A DNA stretch of 64,000 nt, taken from contig NZ_JAUYWF010000004.1 in assembly GCF_030708455.1 (NCBI RefSeq), forward strand, positions 1-64,000, written 5' to 3'. Made by a program: the position numbers and the translations under genes. Source of the stretch: Halomonas sp. SSL-5 (lineage in GTDB: Bacteria > Pseudomonadota > Gammaproteobacteria > Pseudomonadales > Halomonadaceae). The notes beneath the pieces were generated by a model that had not been told where the DNA came from, ran no database searches, and saw nothing but the letters and a program-made list of their open reading frames with translations. Positions 20,450 to 30,153 of the stretch are shown here, piece after piece (the stretch's first letter is position 1; each line of letters opens with the position of its first letter).

Positions 20450-23359
20450 ATGAAACGGATGCTCATCAATGCGACCCAGCCCGAAGAGCTGCGCGTCGCG
20501 CTGGTCGATGGTCAACGCCTCTACGATCTGGACATCGAATCCGGTGCCCGGGAACAGAAGAAAGCCAATATCTATCGCGGCAAGATCACCCGCATAGAAC
20601 CCTCCCTCGAAGCCGCCTTCGTCGACTTCGGCGCCGAGCGCCACGGTTTCCTGCCGCTCAAGGAGATCTCCCGCGAGTACTTCGTCAAGGACCCCGACGG
20701 CCGCCCCAGCATCAAGGAGGTACTGAAGGAGGGCCAGGAAGTGATCGTCCAGGTCGACAAGGAGGAGCGTGGCAACAAGGGCGCCGCCCTGACCACCTTC
20801 ATCTCCCTGGCCGGCCGCTTCCTGGTACTGATGCCCAACAACCCCAAGGCCGGCGGCATCTCGCGGCGCATCGAGGGTGAGGAGCGCAGCCAGCTCAAGG
20901 AGGCGATGAACCAGCTCAGCGTGCCGGACCGCATGGGCCTGATCGTGCGCACGGCCGGCATCGGCCGCAGCCCCGAGGAGCTGCAGTGGGACCTGGACTA
21001 CCTGGTGCAGGTGTGGGAGTCGATCACCGCCGAGGCCGGCAAGCGCCCCGCCCCCTTCCTGATCTACCGCGAATCCAACGTCATCATCCGCGCCATGCGC
21101 GACTACCTGCGCCAGGATATCGGCGAGGTGCTGATCGACAGCCCCGCGGTACACGAGGAGGCGCTGGCCTTCATCCGCCAGGTGATGCCCTCCTACCAGC
21201 AGAAGATCAAGCTCTACGTCGACGAGGTGCCGCTCTTCTCGCGCTTCCAGATCGAGTCGCAGATCGAGACCGCCTACGAGCGTGAGGTCAAGCTCCCCTC
21301 CGGTGGCTCCATCGTCATCGACCATACCGAGGCGCTGGTCTCCATCGATATCAACTCCGCCCGCGCCACCCGCGGCAGCGATATCGAGGAGACCGCCCTG
21401 CAGACCAACCTGGAGGCGGCCGACGAGACCGCTCGCCAGCTGCGCCTGCGCGATATCGGCGGCCTGGTGGTGATCGACTTCATCGACATGAGCCCCGCGC
21501 GCAACCAGCGCGAGGTCGAGAACCGCATGCGCGACGCCCTCAAACTCGACCGCGCCCGGGTGCAGATCGGCCGCATCTCGCGCTTCGGCCTGATGGAGAT
21601 GTCGCGCCAGCGCCTGCGCCCGTCGCTTGGCGAGACCAGCGGTGTGGTCTGCCCGCGCTGCAACGGCCAGGGCACCATCCGCGACGTGCGCTCCATCTCG
21701 CTCTCCATCATGCGCCTCATCGAGGAAGAGGCGATGAAGGAGCGCAGCGCCCAGATCCGCGCCATCCTGCCGGTGCCGGTGGCGACCTACCTGCTCAACG
21801 AGAAGCGCAAGGTGCTGGCCGACATAGAGCGCCGCCAGGATGTGCGTGTCGTGCTGCTGCCCAGCCCCGACATGGACACCCCGCACTACGACGTCCAGCG
21901 CCTGCGCGATGACCACGTCGAGGAAGACGGCAGCCAGAAGTCGAGCTTCGAGCTCCCCCTCGACACCGAGGTGGGCAAGGAGCCGGAAGCCTCCTTCGGC
22001 AAGCCGGTGCAGCGTGCGGAGGCGGCGGTGAAGACCGTGATTCACCACGAGCCCGCGCCCGCCTCGCTGCAGCAGGAGGAAGCGCCGCAGAAACAGGAAG
22101 AGGCCCCGCGGCAGCAGAAGGCGCCTCCGGCCCCCGCCAAGGCCGCCGCCCCGAGTCGCAGCACACCGCCGGTGGCCATGGAGCCCCAGGGCGGCGTGCT
22201 TGGCCGCCTGGTCAAGGGACTCTCCAAGCTGCTCGGCGGCGAAGAGGCGCCGTCCAGCGACGCCTCCCGGAAGCCGACAACCGCGCCCGCATCGGCAGGC
22301 AGCGACAAGGGCGAGCGCAAGCCGGTTTCCCGCGAGGAGGAGCGCGGCGGACGCAACAGCCGTCAGCGCCGCCCACGCAGCGACGAACGGCGCAGCTCGC
22401 CGCGCCAGGAGAATGAGCGCGGCGACGGCAAGGCGGAAGGCGGCGACAGCCGTGACAATCGTGGCAGCCGCGGAGGCCGCAACCGTGGCCGTCAGGACGG
22501 CAATCGCCAGGAAGAGGGCCGCCAGCCCCGTCAGCAGGACGCCGCCAAGGGACGCGACGACAGCCGCCGCCAGAACGGTGGCGACAAGCGTGACCCGCGT
22601 GCCGCCCAGAAACCGGCCGAGCCCCAGAAGCAGGAGGAAGGCAGGAAGCCGGCCGACACCAGGGCCGATGCGCCGGTGGATGACGGCAAGCCCAAGCGCG
22701 CGCGCAACAATCCGCGCAACCGCAGCCGCCAGCACGCCATCAATCCCAAGGCCCTGGAAGAGCAGCAGCGCCTGCAGGCGGAAGCCGCCCAGGCCGTGAC
22801 CGCGGATCAGGCCCAGCAGATGCCCGAAGCCAAGGCCGAGGCGCCCCAGGCGGAGCCGAAGCCCGAAGCCAAGGCAGAACCCCCAAAGGCGGAGCCGAAG
22901 CCCGAAGCCAAGGCAGAGGCGCCCCAGTCCGAGCCGAAGCCAGAAGCCAAGGCCGAGGCGCCCAAGGCGGAGCCGAAGCCCGAGCCCAAGGCCGAAGCCC
23001 CCAAGGCGGAGCCGAAGCCCGAGGCCAAGGCAGAGGCGCCCCAGGCGGAGCCGAAGCCCGAGCCCAAGGCCGAAGCCCCCAAGGCGGAGCCGAAGCCCAA
23101 GGCCGAAGCACCCAAGACGGAGCCGAAGCCCGAAGCCAAGGCAGAAGCCCCCAAGGCGGAGCCGAAGCCCGAGCCCAAGGCAGAGACGCCCCAGGCGGAG
23201 CCGAAGCCCGAGCCCAAGGCGGAAGCGCCCCAGGCCGAGCAGCAGCCCGAGCCCAAGGCAGAGACCCCGGCCGAGCGCCGCGCCAACCGCCGTCGCCGTC
23301 GTGCCCACAACGACCCGCGGGAGATCCGCCGTCGTGAGCAGGAGGGCAAGCAGGGCTGA
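20450..23359 (+). CDS. rne: Ribonuclease E
   Basis: Essential endoribonuclease of 969 residues, scaffold of the RNA degradosome and maturation enzyme for rRNA and tRNA. The N-terminal half has the S1 domain (about 35-120), 5'-sensor and DNase I-like region with catalytic aspartates near 300 ([13 protein letters not shown]) and 343 (LVVIDFIDM), and the zinc-link CPRCNGQG (Cys401, Cys404). The C-terminal half is disordered: arginine-rich RNA-binding stretches (about 620-760), a Pro-Glu-Lys-Ala repeat (about 792-940) and a final RRRRR tail. The start matches the E. coli N-terminus [10 protein letters not shown]. Confidence 0.97.
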   Translation: MKRMLINATQPEELRVALVDGQRLYDLDIESGAREQKKANIYRGKITRIEPSLEAAFVDFGAERHGFLPLKEISREYFVKDPDGRPSIKEVLKEGQEVIVQVDKEERGNKGAALTTFISLAGRFLVLMPNNPKAGGISRRIEGEERSQLKEAMNQLSVPDRMGLIVRTAGIGRSPEELQWDLDYLVQVWESITAEAGKRPAPFLIYRESNVIIRAMRDYLRQDIGEVLIDSPAVHEEALAFIRQVMPSYQQKIKLYVDEVPLFSRFQIESQIETAYEREVKLPSGGSIVIDHTEALVSIDINSARATRGSDIEETALQTNLEAADETARQLRLRDIGGLVVIDFIDMSPARNQREVENRMRDALKLDRARVQIGRISRFGLMEMSRQRLRPSLGETSGVVCPRCNGQGTIRDVRSISLSIMRLIEEEAMKERSAQIRAILPVPVATYLLNEKRKVLADIERRQDVRVVLLPSPDMDTPHYDVQRLRDDHVEEDGSQKSSFELPLDTEVGKEPEASFGKPVQRAEAAVKTVIHHEPAPASLQQEEAPQKQEEAPRQQKAPPAPAKAAAPSRSTPPVAMEPQGGVLGRLVKGLSKLLGGEEAPSSDASRKPTTAPASAGSDKGERKPVSREEERGGRNSRQRRPRSDERRSSPRQENERGDGKAEGGDSRDNRGSRGGRNRGRQDGNRQEEGRQPRQQDAAKGRDDSRRQNGGDKRDPRAAQKPAEPQKQEEGRKPADTRADAPVDDGKPKRARNNPRNRSRQHAINPKALEEQQRLQAEAAQAVTADQAQQMPEAKAEAPQAEPKPEAKAEPPKAEPKPEAKAEAPQSEPKPEAKAEAPKAEPKPEPKAEAPKAEPKPEAKAEAPQAEPKPEPKAEAPKAEPKPKAEAPKTEPKPEAKAEAPKAEPKPEPKAETPQAEPKPEPKAEAPQAEQQPEPKAETPAERRANRRRRRAHNDPREIRRREQEGKQG
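22823..23268 (+). repeat. 13-residue repeat in the RNase E tail
   Basis: About eleven copies of a 39-bp unit encode [13 protein letters not shown] with variation (Q for K, P for A). One copy is shortened by two residues, so the array has changed in length in frame. It lies in the disordered degradosome scaffold region. Confidence 0.85.
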
Positions 23360-23383
23360 GGCCCCGCTCCTCCCCTGGAAGGC

Positions 23384-23420
23384 ACAGCGCCCGCAGCCAT
23401 GGCTGCGGGCGCTGTCGTTT
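23384..23420. terminator. Terminator between rne and murB
   Basis: A perfect 14-bp stem (23384-23397 with 23402-23415, loop CATG) is followed by CGTTTT. It separates rne from the convergent murB gene and may act in both directions. Confidence 0.85.
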
Positions 23421-23454
23421 TGATTGCCCCGGCCGCGGGCCCTGGCTCACGGGG

Positions 23455-24483
23455 TCAGCGGGGCGCCTGTCCCCGGGCCAGGCGCGGCTCGCGCTCGAGC
23501 TCGACGCCGAAGCGCTCGGCGACACGGCCGGCCACCCGATCGGCGAAGGCCAGCAGCTCGGTGGCACTGCCACCACCGAAATGCACCAGCACGAGCGCCT
23601 GGCGGTCATGCACGCCGAAGTGGCCCTCCCGCCACCCCTTGAGGCCGCACTGGTCGATCAGCCAGCCGGCAGCCAGCTTGATCCGACCGTCCGGCTGGGG
23701 GAAATGCGGCATGTCGGGGTGCTCGGCCAGCAATCGCTTGGCCAGCCCACTCGTCACCTGCGGATTCTTGAAGAAGCTGCCGGCATTGCCCAGCTGCGCG
23801 GGGTCAGGCAGCTTCTCACGGCGGATGGCACACACCGCCTCGGCCACCTCGAGCGCCGTGGGCGACGCCCCCGTGCGGCTCGCGAGATCGCCGTAGCCGA
23901 GGCGCGGCTGGGCCCGGCGAGACAGGCGCAGCACCAGTCGGGTGATCACCACTCGTCCCGCCATCGCCCCCTTGAAGACGCTGTCGCGATAGCCGAATCG
24001 ACACGCCTCTGGGCTCAGCCGGCTCACGCTGCCATCCGCCAGATGGACCACCTCCACCGCCTCCAGCACATCGGCCAGCTCCACGCCGTAGGCGCCGATG
24101 TTCTGGATCGGTGCGGCACCGCAGCGGCCGGGAATCAGCGCCAGGTTCTCGGTGCCCCACAGGTCCCGGGCGGCCAGCGCCATGACCAGCTCGTGCCAGT
24201 TCACTCCGGCCTCGGCATGGATCCGCACCGAGTCTTCCTCGCCCTCCTCCTGCCACCAGTTGGCCATGGCCGGCTGCACCACCAGGCCCGCCAGGCGCGG
24301 CGGCAGGATCAGGTTGCTGCCGCCGCCGAGCAGGGTCAGCGGCCAGCCCCGCTCCCGCGCCTCGATCAGGGAGGCCTGCAGCTCGGCCAGGCTCCCGGGG
24401 GCGCTGAAGCGCTCCGCCACACAGGGCAGGCCCAGGGTATTGGCACGGGTCAGCTCACGCGGGGAAAAACGCACCAGATTCAC
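23455..24483 (-). CDS. murB: UDP-N-acetylenolpyruvoylglucosamine reductase
   Basis: FAD enzyme of 342 residues that reduces enolpyruvyl-UDP-GlcNAc to UDP-MurNAc. Seen: LTLLGGGSNLIL, LIPGRCGAAPIQNIGAYG, CRFGYRDSVFKG (type I tyrosine loop) and the proton-donor serine in LGNAGSFFKNP. Length and loop place it with the E. coli type. Its ATG overlaps the stop of the phosphatase gene by 4 bp. Confidence 0.95.
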   Translation of the reverse strand: MNLVRFSPRELTRANTLGLPCVAERFSAPGSLAELQASLIEARERGWPLTLLGGGSNLILPPRLAGLVVQPAMANWWQEEGEEDSVRIHAEAGVNWHELVMALAARDLWGTENLALIPGRCGAAPIQNIGAYGVELADVLEAVEVVHLADGSVSRLSPEACRFGYRDSVFKGAMAGRVVITRLVLRLSRRAQPRLGYGDLASRTGASPTALEVAEAVCAIRREKLPDPAQLGNAGSFFKNPQVTSGLAKRLLAEHPDMPHFPQPDGRIKLAAGWLIDQCGLKGWREGHFGVHDRQALVLVHFGGGSATELLAFADRVAGRVAERFGVELEREPRLARGQAPR

Positions 24484-24956
24484 CGCGGTGCCTCAAGGCG
24501 CACGGTGATCTCCTCGAGCAGGCCGTCGGCGGCACGCTCGATCAGGTCGAGGACCTCCTCGAACCCCTCCTCGCCGCCATAGTAGGGGTCCGGCACGGCG
24601 GTGTCCGGCAGGCCCGCGAATTCGAGGAAGAGCCCCATATGGGCGTCGAGTCCCTCGGGGGCCTGCTCGCGCATGGCCAGCAGGTTGTCGTGGTCCATGG
24701 CCAGCAGATAGTCGAAGCCATGGAAGTCGGCCCCCTGCAGCTGGCGGGCGCGCAGTGCCGAGAGGTCGATGCCGCGCCGGGCGGCCGCCTCCCGGGCGCG
24801 CTGATCCGGCGCCTTGCCCGCGTGCCAGGGCCCGATGCCACAGGAGTCGACCGCGACCCGGTGAGCCAGTCCCCGCTCCTCCAGCTTGCGACGGAAGACC
24901 CCCTCTGCGGTGGGCGAGCGGCAGATATTGCCCAGACAGACGAAGAGCACGCGCAT
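24480..24956 (-). CDS. Low molecular weight protein-tyrosine phosphatase
   Basis: Cytosolic phosphatase of 158 residues. The P-loop is at the N-terminus, VCLGNICRSPTAEG (Cys7, Arg13 of CX5R), and the general acid aspartate is in VPDPYYGGEEGFEEV. It has the same position between murB and kdsB in Pseudomonas. Its target is unknown; no exopolysaccharide kinase is nearby. Its stop and start touch both neighbours, indicating one transcript. Confidence 0.92.
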   Translation of the reverse strand: MRVLFVCLGNICRSPTAEGVFRRKLEERGLAHRVAVDSCGIGPWHAGKAPDQRAREAAARRGIDLSALRARQLQGADFHGFDYLLAMDHDNLLAMREQAPEGLDAHMGLFLEFAGLPDTAVPDPYYGGEEGFEEVLDLIERAADGLLEEITVRLEAPR

Positions 24957-25762
24957 CAGTGGCCTCCCGATTCAGCGTCGTCGGTTGTCAGCAGGGCCCG
25001 CACTCGGGCCAGGTCCTCGGCGGTGTCCACCCCCGCGGGATGGGGCTCCCGGGCCAGCGCCACCTGGATGGCATGTCCGTGATGCAGCGCACGCAACTGT
25101 TCGAGATGCTCCAGGCGCTCCAGGGGCGACGGCAGCCAGTCGCGGTACTCGGCGAGGAAGCCGGCGCGGTAGGCATAGAGGCCGATATGGCGCAGCCAGG
25201 CATCGGTCTCGAGCAACTCGGGCCGCGTGGCGAAGGCATCGCGATCCCATGGGATGGGTGCCCGGGAGAAGTAGAGGGCGCGGCCATCCAGGGCGCGCAC
25301 CACCTTCACCACGTTGGGGTTGAACAGCGATGCCACCTCGCTAATCGGCTCAGCCAGGGTGGCGATGGAGGCGCCAGGGTCGTCGAACAGTCGCTCGGCG
25401 ACCTGATCGATCAGCGCGGGGGGGATCAGCGGCTCGTCGCCCTGCACATTGACCAGCACCGCATCGTCGGCGAGCCCCAGGCGCTCGGCCACCTCGGCCA
25501 GCCGGTCGGTGCCGGAGGGGTGGTCTGCACGTGTCATCACCACCTCGGCACCCAGCGGCGCCATGGCCTGCTCGATACGCGGATCGTCGGTGGCCACCAC
25601 CACCCGGCTCGCCGCGCTCTGCCCGGCGCGCCGCCAGACGTGGGCCAGCATGGGCTCACCGGCGATCTCGGCCAGCGGCTTGCCGGGCAGCCGCGACGAG
25701 GCGAAGCGCGCCGGGATGACCGCGATGAACTCCCTGGGATACTTGCCTTTCCCCTCCGCCAT
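24956..25762 (-). CDS. kdsB: CMP-KDO synthetase
   Basis: 3-deoxy-manno-octulosonate cytidylyltransferase of 268 residues, activating KDO for lipid A core assembly. It has [52 protein letters not shown] and [13 protein letters not shown], the usual family blocks. The ATG at 25762 shares a base with the stop of the ycaR gene (TGATG), so translation is coupled. A longer frame reads back through ycaR and is rejected. Confidence 0.95.
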   Translation of the reverse strand: MAEGKGKYPREFIAVIPARFASSRLPGKPLAEIAGEPMLAHVWRRAGQSAASRVVVATDDPRIEQAMAPLGAEVVMTRADHPSGTDRLAEVAERLGLADDAVLVNVQGDEPLIPPALIDQVAERLFDDPGASIATLAEPISEVASLFNPNVVKVVRALDGRALYFSRAPIPWDRDAFATRPELLETDAWLRHIGLYAYRAGFLAEYRDWLPSPLERLEHLEQLRALHHGHAIQVALAREPHPAGVDTAEDLARVRALLTTDDAESGGH

Positions 25763-25971
25763 CAGGACTCTCCCGTGCGCCCGGGAGAGTCGTGCAGCTT
25801 CTCGTCGACGGAGAGCTGTCGCGCCTCCTCGGCCAGCATCACCGGAATGCCATCGCGGACCGGATAGGCCAGGCCATCGAAGAGGCAGTGCAGCTCGTCG
25901 GCCTCGCGGTGGTACTTGAGCTTGCCCTTGCACAGCGGGCAGACCAGCATGGCCAGCAGTTCCTTGTCCAT
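25762..25971 (-). CDS. ycaR: Trm112/YcaR-family small zinc-type protein
   Basis: Small protein of 69 residues with CPLC near the start (Cys11, Cys14), then [20 protein letters not shown], the DUF343/Trm112 pattern. The family is found between lpxK and kdsB in many gammaproteobacteria; its exact role there is unclear, while eukaryotic Trm112 activates methyltransferases. The ATG at 25971 follows GAGG at good spacing; a GTG three codons upstream overlaps that site and is less likely. Confidence 0.88.
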   Translation of the reverse strand: MDKELLAMLVCPLCKGKLKYHREADELHCLFDGLAYPVRDGIPVMLAEEARQLSVDEKLHDSPGRTGES

Positions 25972-25981
25972 CGTATTCACC

Positions 25982-27049
25982 TCACGTCGGGGGATGAGCC
26001 GGCATCACGCCGGCTCGCGGATTCGTGTCATCGTTGCCGGATACCGGGCGGGCCTTCAACGCCGCGAGTCGCTGGTCGAGCCAGGCGACGAAGGCAGGCT
26101 CGGGCGACGCCTCCACCTCCAGCACCCAGCTCTCCCCGGGGGCCAGGTCGCGGCACTTGACGGCATCCTTGGCGGTCATCACCAGCGGCCGATGATCGGC
26201 GAAGCGCAGCTCGTCGGCGCGGAAGGCATGATGGTCGCCGAAGGGGTGGGCAATCACCTCGATACCCAGCGCCTCGAGGGTCTCGAAGAAGCGTTGCGGC
26301 CGACCGATGCCGGCCACCGCGTGGACCGGCCCCGAGAACGGCGGCGGCGCGATGGGGTAGCGCCGGCCATCGCCGAGGCGACGCCAGGCGGATGGCGCCA
26401 GTGCCATGCGCCTGGCGGCGAGAGGCAAGGGGCCCTGCGGCTCGCCGTTGACCAGGATGGCATCGACGCTGTCCAGGCGCGACAAGGATTCGCGCAGCGG
26501 CCCCGCCGGCAGGCAGCGGCCGTTACCGAAGCCCCGCGCACCATCCACCACCACCAGCTCCAGGTCGCGGGCCAGGGCCAGATGCTGCAGGCCGTCATCG
26601 CTGACCAGGATGTCGCAGCCGACCTCCAGCAGTCGCCGGGCGCCGCGGGGACGGTCGGGGTCCACCACCACCGGCACGCCGGTCTGGTCGGCGAGCATGC
26701 GGGGCTCGTCGCCGCAGGCCGCGGCCGGCGTCGCGGGCTCCACGAGCAGCGGATGGTCGGCGCCCTTGCCGCCATAACCCCGCGACAGGATGCCCGGCCG
26801 CCAGCCCTGCGCGGCGAGCCGCTCCACCAACCATGCCACCAGCGGCGACTTGCCGGTCCCGCCCAGGGTCAGGTTGCCGACCACGATGACCGGCACCGGC
26901 GCGCTCCAGGCCTGGCGGCGCCCGCTGGCATAGGCAGCGGCGCGGCGCGCCACCGCCCAGCGGTAGAGCGCCTCCAGCGGCCGCAGGAGCGTGAGCCAGG
27001 CGTCACCCCGGTAGGCGGCGGTAAGCCAGCGCTCGCCGAGGCCACTCAT
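25982..27049 (-). CDS. lpxK: Tetraacyldisaccharide 4'-kinase
   Basis: Lipid A pathway kinase of 355 residues that phosphorylates the 4' position of the disaccharide. It has the P-loop [19 protein letters not shown] (about 55-73), [23 protein letters not shown] with the metal aspartates, and MTAKDAVKC. Translation should depend on the AGGAGG site in the last copy of the 83-bp repeat; its ATGA overlaps the stop of micro-ORF 2. Confidence 0.95.
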   Translation of the reverse strand: MSGLGERWLTAAYRGDAWLTLLRPLEALYRWAVARRAAAYASGRRQAWSAPVPVIVVGNLTLGGTGKSPLVAWLVERLAAQGWRPGILSRGYGGKGADHPLLVEPATPAAACGDEPRMLADQTGVPVVVDPDRPRGARRLLEVGCDILVSDDGLQHLALARDLELVVVDGARGFGNGRCLPAGPLRESLSRLDSVDAILVNGEPQGPLPLAARRMALAPSAWRRLGDGRRYPIAPPPFSGPVHAVAGIGRPQRFFETLEALGIEVIAHPFGDHHAFRADELRFADHRPLVMTAKDAVKCRDLAPGESWVLEVEASPEPAFVAWLDQRLAALKARPVSGNDDTNPRAGVMPAHPPT

Positions 27050-27132
27050 GCCGGGTCGACCTCCTGGAACTGCAGGCGGTGCAGCGCGGCCATACAGGCC
27101 GCCGTCGGCTGGGTCTCCTGCAAGGTACTCAT
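27046..27132 (-). CDS. Micro-ORF 2 (28 aa) in the msbA-lpxK spacer
   Basis: Encodes MSTLQETQPTAACMAALHRL followed by QFQEVDPA. It starts at an ATGA that overlaps the stop of micro-ORF 1 and ends in a TGA that overlaps the lpxK start. An AGGAGG site precedes it. It may only relay ribosomes from msbA to lpxK; whether the peptide itself has any role is unknown. Confidence 0.35.
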   Translation of the reverse strand: MSTLQETQPTAACMAALHRLQFQEVDPA

Positions 27133-27215
27133 GCCGGGTCGACCTCCTGGAACTGCTGACGGTGTAGCGCGGCCATACAGGCCGCCGTCGGCTGGGCTTC
27201 CTGCAAGGTACTCAT
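27129..27215 (-). CDS. Micro-ORF 1 (28 aa) in the msbA-lpxK spacer
   Basis: Encodes MSTLQEAQPTAACMAALHRQ followed by QFQEVDPA. It differs from micro-ORF 2 at two residues (Ala for Thr at 7, Gln for Leu at 20). Its start overlaps the msbA stop and its stop overlaps the start of micro-ORF 2. The C-terminal half copies the MsbA C-terminus. It looks like a by-product of the tandem duplication that has been kept open. Confidence 0.35.
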   Translation of the reverse strand: MSTLQEAQPTAACMAALHRQQFQEVDPA

Positions 27216-28984
27216 GCCGGGTCGACCTCCTGGAACTGCAGGCGGTGCAGCGCGGCATAGGCGCCGTCACGGGCCAGCAGCTCGGCGTGGCTGCCCTGCT
27301 CGATGATCTCGCCCTGCTCCATGACCAGGATCCTGTCGGCGCGCTCGATGGTGGAGAGGCGGTGGGCGATCACCAGGGTCGTGCGCCCCTTGCAGACCTC
27401 CTCCAGCGCCGCCTGGATATGGCGCTCGGACTCGGTATCCAGCGCCGAGGTGGCCTCGTCGAGGATCAGCAGCGGGGCATCCTTGAAGATCGCCCGGGCG
27501 ATGGCCAGGCGCTGACGCTGCCCGCCGGAGAGCATCACGCCGTTATCACCCACCACTGTGGCATAGCCCTGGGGCAGGCGCTCGATGAACTCATGGGCGT
27601 GGGCGGAACGTGCCGCCGCCTCGATGGCCGCCGGGTCGGCGTTCTCCACGCCATAGGCGATGTTGTCGGCGATGCTCGCATTGAACAGGGTCACCTGCTG
27701 GGAGACCAGGGCGATCTGTCGGCGCAGCGGCGCCAGCCGATAGTCATCCAGGGGCACGCCGTCGATCAGCACGCGCCCGGCGCTGGGACGATAGAAGCGC
27801 GGCAGCAACCCCACCAGCGTCGACTTGCCGCTGCCCGAGCGCCCTACGATCGCCACCATCTCGCCCTCGGCCACCTCCAGATCGATGCCCTTGAGCACCT
27901 CCGGCTGGCCATCGGCATAGCGGAAGGAGACCCCCTCCAGGGTGACGCGACCGGCGAGCCGCGAGGGCTCGTGGGTCCCCTCGTCGGGCTCGGGGGGTTC
28001 CTCGAGCAGCCCGAACAGCTCCGACGAGGCGGCCAGGCCCTTCTGGATCTCGCTGTTGATCTCGGTGAGCTGCCGCACCGGCTTGGCCAACAGCGAGGCG
28101 GCGGTGATGAAGGCCACGAACTCGCCGGCGGTCATGTCGGCCATCAGTGCCGGTGACATGGCGAGCCACACCAGCACCGCCAGGGCCAGGGCCACCAGCA
28201 GCTGGATCACCGGGGTGCTGATCGCCTTGGTCAGTGCCTCCTTCAGGCTCTGCTGGCGATTGTAGTCACTGGCCATCGCGAAGCGGGCCTTCTCGAAGCT
28301 CTCGGCTCCGTGGGTGCGCACCACCCGGTAGCCGGAGAGCGCCTCGGAGGCGACGTGGGTGACCTCCCCCATGGAGGCCTGGATGCGCCCCGAGATGCGC
28401 CGGAAGCGCTTGCTGGTATAGCTCACCACCCCGCCGATCAGCGGCGTCACGGCCAGGAACAGCAGCGTCAGCATCCAGTTGGTCCACAGCAGGTAGCTCA
28501 CCAGGCCGATCACGAAGAGCCCCTCGCGCAGCAGGATGGTCAACGCCTTGGTGGCGGCGCCGGTGACCTGCTCCACGTGGTAGGTGACCCGCGAGATCAG
28601 GTGGCCGCTGGAGTGGCTGTCGAAGAAGCGCCCCGGCAGGTGCAACATATGGTTGAAGACATCGCAGCGCAGCGCATGGACCACGTTGCGTGCCACGTTG
28701 CTCATATAGTAGGTGCCGAGAAAGGTACCCAGCCCCCGGGCGGCGAACATCCCGACCACGAACAGCGGCAGGAACAGCCGGAAGGCGGCGTCGGGCTCCT
28801 GGATGCCATCGATCAGGCGCTTCATCATCTCCGCCAGGGCGGTGCTGGAGGCGGCATAGATGGCGTAGCCAACGATGGCCAGGGCGAAGGAGCGCCAGTA
28901 GGGGCGCACATAGCTGAGCAGGCGGCGATAGAGCGTCAGGCCCGACTGCCGGGAAGCGTGTTGGGAAGTCCCGATGGGGGTCAC
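27212..28984 (-). CDS. msbA: Lipid A ABC transporter MsbA
   Basis: Half-transporter of 590 residues that flips lipid A-core across the inner membrane. Six membrane segments fill about residues 30-320; the nucleotide-binding domain follows with Walker A GRSGSGKST, Q-loop VSQQVTLFN, signature LSGGQRQR, Walker B LLILDEATSALD and the H-loop IAHRLS. The start is a GTG at 28984 overlapping the exbD stop by 4 bp. The next essential lipid A gene, lpxK, follows beyond the 83-bp tandem repeat. Confidence 0.95.
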   Translation of the reverse strand: MTPIGTSQHASRQSGLTLYRRLLSYVRPYWRSFALAIVGYAIYAASSTALAEMMKRLIDGIQEPDAAFRLFLPLFVVGMFAARGLGTFLGTYYMSNVARNVVHALRCDVFNHMLHLPGRFFDSHSSGHLISRVTYHVEQVTGAATKALTILLREGLFVIGLVSYLLWTNWMLTLLFLAVTPLIGGVVSYTSKRFRRISGRIQASMGEVTHVASEALSGYRVVRTHGAESFEKARFAMASDYNRQQSLKEALTKAISTPVIQLLVALALAVLVWLAMSPALMADMTAGEFVAFITAASLLAKPVRQLTEINSEIQKGLAASSELFGLLEEPPEPDEGTHEPSRLAGRVTLEGVSFRYADGQPEVLKGIDLEVAEGEMVAIVGRSGSGKSTLVGLLPRFYRPSAGRVLIDGVPLDDYRLAPLRRQIALVSQQVTLFNASIADNIAYGVENADPAAIEAAARSAHAHEFIERLPQGYATVVGDNGVMLSGGQRQRLAIARAIFKDAPLLILDEATSALDTESERHIQAALEEVCKGRTTLVIAHRLSTIERADRILVMEQGEIIEQGSHAELLARDGAYAALHRLQFQEVDPA

Positions 28985-29418
28985 GGCGTCTCCGCTGGTC
29001 TGGGTAAGGAATCGCTCGGCGAGCTCTCGGTGGTGGCAATGCGCACGCGCTGGATGCCCTGCAGGCCGGCCTGGTCGAGGGCACGCACCACGTCGGCATG
29101 GCGGGCCTGCGCATCGGCCTCCACCACCAGGCCATGCTCGCGGGCCTGCTGTGCCTCGGCGGCCAGCGCCGCGCCCAGCGACTCGGGGGCCAGTTCGCGC
29201 CCTCCCAGCCGATAGACGCCCTCGGCGCTGACCACCAGGGTCACCGGCGATGGCTCGGCGGCGACGCCGCTGACCGACTCCGGCAGGGTGAGCTCGAGCG
29301 CCTGGCGGGTCTCGAAGGTGGTGGAGACCATGAAGAAGATCAGCAGCAGGAACACCACATCGATCAGCGGGGTGAGATTCACCTCCACCGGGTCACGGCG
29401 GCGTCGAGGGAACCTCAC
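28981..29418 (-). CDS. exbD: ExbD/TolR-family proton channel protein
   Basis: Inner-membrane protein of 145 residues with one N-terminal membrane segment that carries the proton-path aspartate (NLTPLIDVVFLLLIFFM, Asp20), followed by a periplasmic domain. ExbD works with ExbB to harvest the proton motive force for outer-membrane energy transduction. No tonB is in the window. Its position next to msbA-lpxK is the same as in Pseudomonas. It overlaps both exbB and msbA by 4 bp. Confidence 0.9.
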   Translation of the reverse strand: MRFPRRRRDPVEVNLTPLIDVVFLLLIFFMVSTTFETRQALELTLPESVSGVAAEPSPVTLVVSAEGVYRLGGRELAPESLGAALAAEAQQAREHGLVVEADAQARHADVVRALDQAGLQGIQRVRIATTESSPSDSLPRPAETP

Positions 29419-30113
29419 GGGCGCCTCACCTCGGGGGCGAGCCGACCATCGGCCTCGACGCGCTCGGCGTCACGGGCCGGTTCCTGGCGCTCGGCCAGCG
29501 TGATGTCGTCACCATAGTGGGCCAGGAACTCCACCACCTGGCCGGCCTGCTCCTCCATGCGCACAGTGATATCCTCCACCCGGCGCTGGAAGTAGCGGTG
29601 GAACATCAGCGCGGGGATCGCCACGGTGAGGCCTGCCGCGGTGGTCACCAGGGCCTGGGAGATGCCGCCGGCCAGATCGGCGGTACGGCTCGCCCCGTCA
29701 CCCGAGACGATCACCGCGAACACCTCGATCATGCCGACCACGGTGCCCAGCAGGCCGATCAGCGGGGCGATGGCGGCGATGGTGCCCAGCGGGCTCAGGA
29801 AGCGCTCCATGTCGTGGATCACCGCGGTGGCGGCCTCGGTGAGGCGCGCCCTGACCTGCTCGTGGCCGAGCCGGGCATTGCGCAGCCCCGCGGCCAGCAC
29901 CCCGCCCAGCGGCGAATGGCTCTCCAGCCAGTAGAGGTTGACCTGGCCGCGGGTGATCAGGGTGCACACCTCCTGGCCCAGCCCGCGCGGGGCGATGCGC
30001 CCGGCGCGCAGCGTCCACAGGCGCTCGATGATGATCACCGTGGCCAGCAGCGAGCAGCCGAGCAGCGGCAGCATCAGCCAGCCCCCGGCGATCAGGGCCT
30101 CCATCATATCCAT
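29415..30113 (-). CDS. exbB: MotA/TolQ/ExbB-family proton channel protein
   Basis: Inner-membrane protein of 232 residues with three expected membrane segments (about 8-28, 110-135 and 150-175) and the family core ATIAAIAPLIGLLGTVVGMIEVF and GGISQALVTTAAGLTVAIPALMFHRYF. It would form the channel with the ExbD product, whose gene overlaps by 4 bp. Its role could be TonB energisation or a function linked to lipid A export; the sequence does not tell. Confidence 0.9.
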   Translation of the reverse strand: MDMMEALIAGGWLMLPLLGCSLLATVIIIERLWTLRAGRIAPRGLGQEVCTLITRGQVNLYWLESHSPLGGVLAAGLRNARLGHEQVRARLTEAATAVIHDMERFLSPLGTIAAIAPLIGLLGTVVGMIEVFAVIVSGDGASRTADLAGGISQALVTTAAGLTVAIPALMFHRYFQRRVEDITVRMEEQAGQVVEFLAHYGDDITLAERQEPARDAERVEADGRLAPEVRRP

Positions 30114-30153
30114 GCGCTCATCCTCTCCGGTGGCCGCGGGAGTCCCGCCGCGT

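Larger units (their letters stand above)
27046..27256 (-). repeat. 83-bp tandem duplication of the msbA 3' end
   Basis: The last 45 bp of msbA (27212-27256, coding [13 protein letters not shown] plus stop) recur twice more at a period of exactly 83 bp (27129 and 27046), each with the same 38-bp non-msbA filler (ACTTGCAGGA-type sequence). The copies differ at a few bases. Every unit ends in an AGGAGG sequence followed by an overlapping TGA/ATG, so each copy carries a complete stop, ribosome binding site and start. Confidence 0.93.

Noticed and set aside
20159..23308. Open frame of 1049 codons on the minus strand opposite rne
   Set aside because: It is the antisense of the rne repeat and arginine-rich regions; the translation is a low-complexity Leu/Gly/Arg string with no known domain. 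rne itself is certain.
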